Assembly (NCBI GenBank): GCA_001599595.1 | Contig: BCHH01000006.1 | Coordinates: 658,874-722,873 of the forward strand | Length of the DNA stretch: 64,000 bases | Reading direction: 5' to 3' | Source: Beverwykella pulmonaria | Lineage: Eukaryota; Ascomycota; Dothideomycetes; Pleosporales; Melanommataceae | Shown: piece after piece, positions 45,243-53,057 of the stretch | Layout: every line of letters begins with the position of its first letter | Numbering within the stretch: position 1 is the stretch's first letter | Translations under genes and position numbers: made by a program | The notes under the pieces: model-generated | Databases searched by the model: none | The model's input: only the letters and a program-made list of their open reading frames with translations | Told to the model about the DNA's origin: nothing

Positions 45243-46118
45243 ATGATGTCTACTCCTGTTCATCCTCCTCCGCCTCCGCCTCCTCCTCCGCTTCAGCCTT
45301 CGCCTCCTCCTCCTCCTCCTTCGCCTCCTCCTCCTCCTCCTTCGCCTCCTCCTCCTCCTCCTCCTCCTCCGCCTCCGCCTCCGCCTCCGCTTCAGCCTTC
45401 GCCTCTTCCTCCTTCTCATCCTCCTCATCCGCAATCTATAACCTTCACCCCTCGGTGGTGTGAAGAATCTTTGAGCATAGTTGAAGAGGACGGTGAATTA
45501 TTCGTGGGGCAACTCGCGTGGATGCTCATGGGCGGCCAAGATCATGCTACAAATGGCTCTCCTATCAAGGTCAACGTCCAATATGCCGCAACTCTATCTA
45601 CCAATATTTTGATGGGTGTCAAGAAGAAAACATATAGTGGTTATGAATTGCGTCCGTTCATCGCCCAGAATTTACGGAAAGCGGCAATATCTGCAGTGAA
45701 AAAGAAGGAACAAAGGACAGAAGATCCCGTGAAGTTGCGTAGTCTACAATTAGTCGCGTTGATAGGAAGCCAAATCGAGATCAAAGCGAATGGAGGACAG
45801 CATAAGGGTATGCTTCAGCACTTTTCTGTATTAAAGCATACACCGTCCCCTGAACCTAAGTACTACGTTCTTCTCGTGCGGCTTAACGAACCCCGGGGAG
45901 GGCTAAATGTAATACGGGTTGTATTAGATGCAGACCAATGGCTCTCTGGCGATCCTTCTGTCTCAATCTCTGCCGTTGATACTTCTACAGCTCTGGACCA
46001 AGGCATCACAAATATATCCCTTACAAACTCTGGAGACTCAACCAAGGTGGAGGGGCCAAGAACCGAAAATGAAAGAGAGAAGGATGAAATTTTGGCAGAT
46101 TATGCGATGGTGAATTAG
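45243..46118 (+). CDS. Orphan protein with a polyproline N-terminus
   Basis: A single frame of 291 residues. Residues 8-64 are almost pure proline with a few Ser, Leu and Gln, encoded by a CCT/CTC triplet microsatellite at 45,260-45,430. The remaining 225 residues look globular: WCEESLSIVEEDGELFVGQ, SPIKVNVQYAATLST, YSGYELRPFIAQNLRKA, LRSLQLVALIGSQIEIK, YYVLLVRLNEPRGGLNV and an acidic tail. No known domain is apparent. Pro tracts of this length can bind profilin, SH3 or WW domains; whether the tract is in frame in other strains is doubtful because triplet slippage keeps the frame but changes length. Its downstream flank holds dispersed repeat copy 3. Confidence 0.6.
   Translation: MMSTPVHPPPPPPPPPLQPSPPPPPPSPPPPPPSPPPPPPPPPPPPPPPLQPSPLPPSHPPHPQSITFTPRWCEESLSIVEEDGELFVGQLAWMLMGGQDHATNGSPIKVNVQYAATLSTNILMGVKKKTYSGYELRPFIAQNLRKAAISAVKKKEQRTEDPVKLRSLQLVALIGSQIEIKANGGQHKGMLQHFSVLKHTPSPEPKYYVLLVRLNEPRGGLNVIRVVLDADQWLSGDPSVSISAVDTSTALDQGITNISLTNSGDSTKVEGPRTENEREKDEILADYAMVN
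45260..45430 (+). repeat. CCT/CTC triplet microsatellite in coding sequence
   Basis: About 170 bp of CCT, CCG and CTC triplets, interrupted by three CTTCAG or CCTTCG blocks that are themselves repeated. It encodes polyproline on the plus strand; polyarginine and polyserine frames through the same DNA are shadows. Confidence 0.9.
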
Positions 46119-46455
46119 ATCAGCAGATAGAGTTCCTTTTTAGACGATCCAACATCGTCGATCTTGATCCATACTAGGCCATGTGCCATCAACTGTCACA
46201 GGAGAAAAATCTGAACCTGTTCATGTGTTGGTTATTCCTTTAGCCTGTTAAGTTTGATTTATCCTTCTCTTTAGCTCAGTTGCTACAAAGATTTACTAGG
46301 CGATACGCTTATATATATTTGTAGCTGCTGGAGACAGACATGAGCCTCGACAATTGATTTTATGAGCTAAGGTTATAATATTTTGCGAGGACAGTCATAC
46401 ATTGCACCTAATTAACAGTTTACAAATGAACCAGAGAACATTTCGCAATAGATTA
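46119..46455. other. Convergent intergenic region with dispersed repeat copy 3
   Basis: 337 bp between two convergent stop codons. At about 46,155-46,215, TCGATCTTGATCCATACTAG and TCAACTGTCACAGGA match the segment at 40,743-40,812 in the same order. The rest shows nothing. Confidence 0.5.
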
Positions 46456-47115
46456 CTAGGCTTGAACTAATTGAGGCCTCCATTTGCAAGCTTTACATCC
46501 GCACGTGCACTTCTCAACACACGGCCAGTGTGCAGACTTAAAGAAATCTATGTCAAAATTAAAAATCTTTCCACCATCCCAAACCAAGAAATGCGTTGCA
46601 CTTTTCACTCCAAGCACTTGGTAGGATCGACCCGCGTAAGAAAACCAGCACCAAAGAGACTGCATCCAGTAAAGCGCGTTGTAGTTTTTGGTATTAGGGC
46701 TGAGACCGAGTTTGCAAATTTGTGTGGCAACCCACCGAACGCCATTACTCAGAAGTTCTCGCACTTCTTCGCGGTCGTGCAAGACCTCCCCTTGTCGGTG
46801 TGCATATAGGTATTGGGAAAGCAGCGTAGCAATCTGGACGAGAGACAATCGGGGGACACGGGCACTCAATGAGACAACCAAGTTCTGTGGAACGGAAAAC
46901 CCGACCGTGAATTCAGTTTGGATATTGCTGGTATCGAGAAAAAGATGGCTCTTAACGACAATCACGACGTGCTCCTCTTGAGTTCGATTTTTCAAGTGGA
47001 CTCCGACTAGTCCTGAATATTGAAAATAAGGCATCGGTGTGGTTCTAGCGATATCGCTAACATTGGGTAGGTGGTGGTCTCCACGCGGGTCTAGTGTGAG
47101 GGAAGCTTCGTTCAT
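46456..47115 (-). CDS. Hypothetical protein, single-exon orphan
   Basis: A 219-residue frame starting MNEASLTLDPRGDHHLP. Strand-like segments VHLKNRTQEEHVVIVVKSH and FTVGFSVPQNLVVSLSARV precede a helical part (LVQIATLLSQYLYAHRQG). The C-terminus is Trp- and Cys-rich: WCWFSYAGRSYQVLGVKS and VEKCTCGCKACKW, where four Cys within ten residues could bind a metal. No family recognised. It is convergent with the polyproline gene. The intact frame and non-random amino-acid use support a real gene. Confidence 0.55.
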   Translation of the reverse strand: MNEASLTLDPRGDHHLPNVSDIARTTPMPYFQYSGLVGVHLKNRTQEEHVVIVVKSHLFLDTSNIQTEFTVGFSVPQNLVVSLSARVPRLSLVQIATLLSQYLYAHRQGEVLHDREEVRELLSNGVRWVATQICKLGLSPNTKNYNALYWMQSLWCWFSYAGRSYQVLGVKSATHFLVWDGGKIFNFDIDFFKSAHWPCVEKCTCGCKACKWRPQLVQA

Positions 47116-47301
47116 AGTGATAGAGTGTTCACGGTTTCATTCGATGGAGTGTAACGAAGGACGAGGGATCGAGTGCCACGTTGGGCTTGAAGATTTTATA
47201 GCAGCCAATAGCGTTCATATTCTAATGGCGGAGATTTACGAGAGTGATTGGCTTGGAGGATATAATAAAGGAGCGTATGGGGTCTATCGCTAACATTTTG
47301 C

Positions 47302-47800
47302 TTGGCATAGAATTTTGGCTTTAGCCATGTCGATTAGCAATATTCATTACGGCATTGTTGACTCGCCCTTAAAGATTAATTCCGCCGCTACCTTCATTCG
47401 AGATACACTGCAGATGAAGGGCCACTTCGTTTGTGGCAACGGTATGGGAGTTGGTCCCTGCTTTCATACCGCTAAGGAGCATGGATGTGGAAAGCGACCC
47501 CCTCAGAGTTTGTTTTTGTTAACCAATATACGATCCGCCCACTCCCGTGAATGAGCTGACTCGGATACCATGGGGCCGATACGAAAGAGGACCCAGATGT
47601 GATTCTGAGACATCACCCTACTTACCATGCAGGCGACAAGACCTGCAGTGTGCCCTTTATGCTTTATCGCCGGTGCCACCGCCGCACCTACCCCTGCCTG
47701 CAGCCTTTTTATCTCCCAGTCGACTGCGTATGCAGCCTGACCAGATGTAAAAGCGGTAGCAAAGCGATTAACGAACGGTGAGGTGACAGATTCACTCTTC
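47302..47800. repeat. Direct repeat, copy A (about 0.5 kb)
   Basis: This segment is repeated at 48,713-49,160 in the same orientation. The first 90 bp differ by several C/T and G/A transitions. The central 200 bp (about 47,530-47,735) are nearly identical. Copy A has about 40 bp near 47,415-47,460 that copy B lacks. The minus strand of the core has a coding-like frame (APAIKHKGHTAGLVACM). It may be a duplicated gene fragment. Confidence 0.8.
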
Positions 47801-47888
47801 AACTACTGTGGAGAAGACGTAGAGGGAGTCTGAATAAATAGGTTGACTGAACGTAACGAGGAGCTCCTGGAGACAATAAGTCACAGCT

Positions 47889-48195
47889 CTATTCTAAGTG
47901 AGATCTTGGCCTCAGCCACCAGACAATCACCGTTCCGAAAGCCATTGAAACCGCTATAAATATACCATAGGCAAGCCAATCCTCGTCCGGAAACCACATT
48001 ATCGAATAGATGTAACACATTGAAGCCACTAGAGCTGCTACATTGGCCGCCCTATCTTGAAGATCTCCAGTGATGCGCAAGTATATGATTACCCCAAAAA
48101 TCAAACTCTGAGTGGCGGCTAGCGACCCATGACCTGAATATGGATCAGTAGTGCTCTAGGATGACTGGTCAAGTCCACTTACTGATGTCTAACAT
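47889..48195 (-). pseudogene. Membrane-protein gene remnant lying between the two direct repeats
   Basis: Exons 48195-48183 and 48133-47889 join in phase to give 85 residues with two to three membrane spans: TQSLIFGVIIYLRI, VAALVASMCYIYSIMW and YGIFIAVSMAFGTVIVWWL. Upstream, at about 48,345-48,255, another open stretch reads FLFYIATLLFNLSAFTII and would be a further span, but I could not join it without a stop. The gene is therefore probably the 3' half of a decayed polytopic membrane protein. No family recognised. Confidence 0.4.
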
Positions 48196-48712
48196 AGCTA
48201 AAGTAGAGGTGAGAACCTTAAGGAGTTAACGCTAGGTGCTTAGGTAATGATTTAGGCGCCTTTGAATGATAGTAAACGCAGAGAGGTTGAAGAGGAGCGT
48301 GGCAATGTAGAACAAGAACTGTGGGTAGAACGCGAAATGATTGATGACTGCGCTTTAGAGTTTACTATAGAGACGACGGTGCTTATATATTCTGCGTCTA
48401 CTAACATAACAAGAGTCGGTGGCTGACCTAGGGGACGCATCTGGATCTTTCTCCGTAATCACCCAGTGTCCTGTACGAGACATGTATCAGGAATAGTGAC
48501 TCCACGTTCATGCATTTAATTCAGCCTTCCTAGGCAACAGTCATAATCTGGTGGGTCGCGTTGATGCATGCTGCAACTATTACTTATACATGCAACCGAA
48601 ATTAGCCCCCAAGCCCAGTGTATCTCAAAATAGGGATAGGCCGAGCGAGATGTGCCAGCCTTCCTAGATAATAGCCAGCGGGCCGCGTTATTGCCCACCC
48701 TCCCTCCTGCTC

Positions 48713-49160
48713 GGCATCGAATTTTTGGCTTCAGCCATATTGATTAGCAATATCCATTATGGCATTGTTGGCTCACCCTTAAAGATTACTTCCGCCTACA
48801 TTCGAGGCACACTGCAGATCCTTGCTTTCATGCCGCTGAGGAGCATGGATATGGAAAGCGACCCCCTCGGAGTTTGTTTTTGTTAGCCAATATACGATCC
48901 GCCCACTCCCGTGAATGAGCTGACTCGGATGCCATGGGGCCGATACGAAAGAGGACCCAGATGTGATTCTGAGACATCACCCTACTTACCATGCAGGCGA
49001 CAAGACCTGCAGTGTGCCCTTTATGCTTTATCGCCGGTGCCACCGCCGCACCTACCCCTGTCTGCAGAGCCTTTTGTCTCCTAGTCGACTACATATGCAG
49101 CCTGACCAGATGTAAAAGCGGCAGCAAGAAGGCAATTATCGAACGGTAAGGTGACAGATC
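48713..49160. repeat. Direct repeat, copy B (about 0.45 kb)
   Basis: Second copy of 47,302-47,800. In the minus-strand coding-like frame this copy has a stop where copy A has a Trp codon (VDW against VD-stop), so it is the more decayed copy. Confidence 0.8.
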
Positions 49161-49815
49161 CATTCCTTCAATGATTCACAGAGCTTGGCCCAATGCCTTA
49201 TAAAAGCCGCACCCAAAACTTTAGCCATGTGTTCAGCATCGCACTCTTATCCTGTTTGACTTACAATGGCCGGATATCCCCTCACAGAGGACGCAAAAAA
49301 TATTACTAATCAAGGCAGAACGTGTGCAGCAATGGATGGAGGATCAAACTACAGTTTATAATCAGTATGAAATTATGGTGGCGAAGATGGAAGAAACGCT
49401 AGCTATGGTAAGGGAGTAAGAGGAATTGGGAGTCAAATGTTCACTTGGGCAATTTTAATCTCTTAGAAGGATTGGTGGATAGTGCGCGTCTAAGTATACG
49501 AATGACTTATATGAAATCGTTACCATAATTCGTACTTGGTGGTGAGATTAATGTAGGTACGACCTAAACGCAGTGTTTGGGCCGAGGCAGGAGCATGCAC
49601 ATGGACGAGGTTGACTTTGATCCTTGTCAGGGTTCCTTAAACCTAGCCTATTTTATCGGTGTCCCTCAGCCCACTGGGGTCTGGGGCCAGTTGGTCTTTC
49701 TGCCTGCTCGTCTCGCGCCTGCCTTGAATTATGCCTCGCGCAGTATAAAAACCCACACCACCCTCCAACCTTTAGCATACGATACCTTCCTAACCACTCT
49801 ACTGTTATTCTCACC
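49161..49815 (+). promoter_or_regulatory. Upstream region of the Met-Gly-Cys protein gene
   Basis: 655 bp with no gene. CGCAGTATAAAAACC at about 49,738-49,752 contains a good TATA box roughly 70 bp before the ATG at 49,816. Confidence 0.5.
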
Positions 49816-51015
49816 ATGGGATGCACTACCTCCAAGAAAAGTTCTAGCTCTTCTGAAGGACACATAAGAGTTCGAGAACTTACTATTAATCCACCACCCT
49901 ACACACCAAGTAAGAAGATTTCCACCAAACCAGACGACCTGAAGAAATTAGCGGAGGATCGAAGGTTCCAAGCGCAAGTGACGGAACGCAGTTTTCAATT
50001 TATCGTGCACGAGACGTTGCTAGAGGATTGGAAAGATCAATTGGATGTTCTGGTCGCCGCGCAGACCCTCTTCAATTATGTTAAGCCAAAGAGCGCCACC
50101 GTTATATTTCCCAATCGGCCTTTGAAGTATCCTACCCTAGAGACAGAGGTGCTTGCAAAAATCACACACATTCAACATGTGTATGAAGGGTTCGACATAT
50201 GGGTCCGCTTTCTAGCAAGTGAGCGAGGACAGCTGGAAGAAGTGAGATGGGACTCTGCGTTCAAGCGCAGGGGACAAGGCTATCGGATCATATTCTCTTC
50301 TGAGACAGAGACCCAAATCGATACTCAGACCAAAGTCGCCACCAACCCCCGCAAGAACCGCTTCTTTCCCAATACATCTCAGGACTGCTCTTTGGATAGC
50401 GACAGACGAAGCGCCACTGACGTGATGACGGAGACGATTGAAGAGGCTTATAGCAACTTAAAATTAGCTCAAAAGGCATCAAATGAAGCGCTGAAAGACA
50501 AAATTTGCCAGAGAGCCAGGGACTTGCTTCAGCGTCACCTTGAGCCCGTTTCCCTCGACGTCGCTGTTAAGAACTTTAACGAGTTTATGAAAGAGTCCTC
50601 AGAAGCTGGAACGGGCATTGGAACAGCAAATGTTGTGCTTCAGGCAATACTAGACGCTAAGCAAGCCATTACAAGTGGGTTTGACGCCAAGGTCAAGGTC
50701 ATATTTGTCAAGGAAACCATACCGGAAGCCCATGGTAATATGCTCCTGTCTGCACACAGCAACATTCAGGCTTTTATTAAACAGCAGTCGAAAGGGACCG
50801 AAAGCCGACGGATGGATACTTACGGCATCAGTTTTGTCGGCCTTTCAGCAACTGGTAATGGTAAAATTTGGCGGAAATTGGACGATCGTGGCATTGGAAA
50901 TATGGACTTTTGCGATTACCAAGTGCTTCCCAATGTTAATTTACACGGTGTTAGCGGGAGTTTCATGCGTAAATTGCTCCTTGGGTCGATAGATTCAACA
51001 TTAGACGCGGTTTAA
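49816..51015 (+). CDS. Orphan protein with an N-terminal acylation signal (MGC)
   Basis: The frame is open from 49,624, but the ATG at 49816 is chosen because it follows a TATA box and the context CACC. It yields MGCTTSKKSSSSSEGH, a textbook N-myristoylation (Gly2) and palmitoylation (Cys3) signal with a basic/Ser patch. The product is 399 residues. About residues 40-150 form one block (FQFIVHETLLEDWKDQLDV, then YEGFDIWVRFLASE). Residues 200-310 are helical, with EEAYSNLKLAQKASNEALK and LEPVSLDVAVKNFNEFM. The final part contains MDTYGISFVGLSATGNGKI. It should be tethered to the inner face of the plasma membrane. No known domain; the N-terminal acyl anchor recalls small G-protein and signalling proteins but no such fold is visible. 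Confidence 0.7.
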   Translation: MGCTTSKKSSSSSEGHIRVRELTINPPPYTPSKKISTKPDDLKKLAEDRRFQAQVTERSFQFIVHETLLEDWKDQLDVLVAAQTLFNYVKPKSATVIFPNRPLKYPTLETEVLAKITHIQHVYEGFDIWVRFLASERGQLEEVRWDSAFKRRGQGYRIIFSSETETQIDTQTKVATNPRKNRFFPNTSQDCSLDSDRRSATDVMTETIEEAYSNLKLAQKASNEALKDKICQRARDLLQRHLEPVSLDVAVKNFNEFMKESSEAGTGIGTANVVLQAILDAKQAITSGFDAKVKVIFVKETIPEAHGNMLLSAHSNIQAFIKQQSKGTESRRMDTYGISFVGLSATGNGKIWRKLDDRGIGNMDFCDYQVLPNVNLHGVSGSFMRKLLLGSIDSTLDAV

Positions 51016-51295
51016 GAGCCGACGCATCTGGATAGTCCTTTCGAATCTCATTTTATATTAGCGGATATACTGCTTGCATGACGTGAAATGTGTAATCACC
51101 CTCCGGTCCATTGGTGAGAATATTATTAATAGAAAGGGCCTGTTCTAGACCCACGAAATAGGAAGAAGCTAAAATTGGTGCTGAAATAGCGTGGCGCGTA
51201 AAGTGTCCCTATTCTGACGTTAGCTCCTCTATATTTGACTCTTTTTCTTTCGCATAAATTGTGATACCCTTCATGAGCTAGCCCTCAACAATAAA

Positions 51296-52201
51296 ATGAA
51301 ATCTCTTCTGCAGATTCTGGATCGCCGTCACTTGGAAAGAGCCCCAATTCAGGACAGAAAAAGAAAACTAATGGATATACTTGTTCCCTACGAAACTAGA
51401 AAGACCTTGCTGCAATATCTTTCTGCATACGATATTGCTAAGCTGGACCTATCACTCCACCATATCCTGGACAGCACAGAGCGGGAAATCTATCTGAACC
51501 CGATATATGATTTAATCTGGAATGTACCTGAGATGAACGAACTATTAAATGAAGGGATGAAACTTATATTATTGGGGGACGATATATCCGCCCTTGAAAA
51601 AAGATTGCAGAATACGGAGAGCTATCTGAAAAAGCATGGGCATACTAGGAGGCTCCAAATATATCTTGTAGGAAATTTCCCATTCCAAGGAAAGAACACA
51701 AATATTCTTGACAAAATGTTACGATTTAGCATTACTGGAGAAGCTAGTAGGACTCGCATTTTCAAAGATAAAGTGCAACTAAGGAGAATGAAATTGAGAC
51801 ATATGCACCTTGGCGAGAACTCGAACGAGATCTTTTTAATGGCGTTTGGGGTGCCCACCTATATGACTCCACGAAAAAACAAAGGTTTCTGGTATAAGGT
51901 ACCAAATATTCCTGACAGAACAGTTGATTTAAGAGTGTATGTCCCATGCTTCCAGGATAGGATAGGGGAAGAGCTTTGGATCCCCCCTTTAGAGATCCCG
52001 CGAATGTCTGGATTCGTCTTCAGTAGAGCGTTGACGCTATACACAGTAGCAAATTTGTTGAGGGTATGCATTGGCAGATTCCGTTTCAGTGACGTTGCTT
52101 ATTTGTCATCTTCGGGCGTTCGAGCAATTGAATGCCCAACGCAAGGACCACTATTAGTTCATTTTAGTCCTTTACCTGCCTCTGTCAGAATCATGTATTA
52201 A
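51296..52201 (+). CDS. Orphan protein with F-box-like N-terminal region
   Basis: A 301-residue single-exon frame. Residues 25-65 read MDILVPYETRKTLLQYLSA then YDIAKLDLSLHHILDS, which has the length and hydrophobic spacing of an F-box (LP...L..IL.yLs..dl..l...). A Pro at the usual first position is kept (VPYE). The rest mixes helices and strands, with KKHGHTRRLQIYLVGNFPF, DLRVYVPCFQDR and LWIPPLEIPRMSGFVFS. If it is an F-box protein it would bring targets to an SCF ubiquitin ligase through Skp1. The match is weak. The start ATG has an A-rich context. It follows the acylated-protein gene on the same strand. Confidence 0.55.
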   Translation: MKSLLQILDRRHLERAPIQDRKRKLMDILVPYETRKTLLQYLSAYDIAKLDLSLHHILDSTEREIYLNPIYDLIWNVPEMNELLNEGMKLILLGDDISALEKRLQNTESYLKKHGHTRRLQIYLVGNFPFQGKNTNILDKMLRFSITGEASRTRIFKDKVQLRRMKLRHMHLGENSNEIFLMAFGVPTYMTPRKNKGFWYKVPNIPDRTVDLRVYVPCFQDRIGEELWIPPLEIPRMSGFVFSRALTLYTVANLLRVCIGRFRFSDVAYLSSSGVRAIECPTQGPLLVHFSPLPASVRIMY

Positions 52202-53057
52202 TTATAAAATTATGTTAATAGCAAGACGAAAAGCATGTACAGATGTATATGTCAGCATGACCCACATATTTGTTACTAAGTCAGGTTGGTGGGCTTAGAG
52301 CACCAAACCGGGCACCGTTCTAAAAATATACTAGACATAAACAACGCTGAAAGGGACAGTGGGTGGGTGATTCAAATCGTCGATCATGCGTCGCGTGAGA
52401 GGCTTGATGAGATGAGGTGGATGTGATGAGGCTGAGATATCTCGTCGCGAGAATCCTTGTGGATGAGGTGCTTGGCAGCCTAACCATGAATAAAACAATC
52501 CATATATGCCGCGTTGAGTGATGACGAAGCAAGTAGCTGACAGAGAAGCCAAGACTCGTTCCCTGCACCATGCACCTAAGCCTTTAACCCGTGCCAGTGG
52601 TGGATTTGGGCAAAGTATCTTTTCGCTACGGCGCAATGCTTAGCAATAAAATTCAAGAGATTTAATTAGAAAAGCTGCCTTGCTCTAATACTAAATTTCT
52701 GAAGTCAAAAAACTAATACTGTAAATAATTAAGTTGTCAGATGTAAGGGCTATATGGGGGTTTAGGAAATAGTATTTCCATAACCCCCAAGTAGACAAAG
52801 TGTCAGATGGACGGGTATTAGTCGTGGTATTGGGCGAAATGTGCTCAATGGGCCTGCAACAGATCAACGAAATAGGACTAAGCGCATGGGGTTAAGCGAG
52901 AAATAAAACCGGGCCAGGAACACGATGGCTGGGACGCGACACGACAATCAATCAATCAATTCATCAATACTCATCATTCTTTCATCTCACAACGTGACCA
53001 TATTATTCTTGAAGCCAAAATACCCCTCAAATCTGACATAAGTACTATAGAAAGATA
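52202..53057. other. Convergent intergenic region
   Basis: 856 bp between convergent genes. Short minus-strand frames lack any motif. A tandem ATCAATCAATCAATTCATCA near 52,947-52,966 is the only simple repeat. Confidence 0.35.

Noticed and set aside
45225..45463. Polyarginine (minus strand) and polyserine (plus strand) open frames
   Set aside because: They are out-of-frame and antisense readings of the CCT triplet repeat; only the polyproline frame continues into a globular protein.
47302..49160. LTR retrotransposon with two LTRs
   Set aside because: The direct repeats lack visible TG...CA ends, primer-binding site and polypurine tract, and the 0.9 kb between them has no gag or pol.
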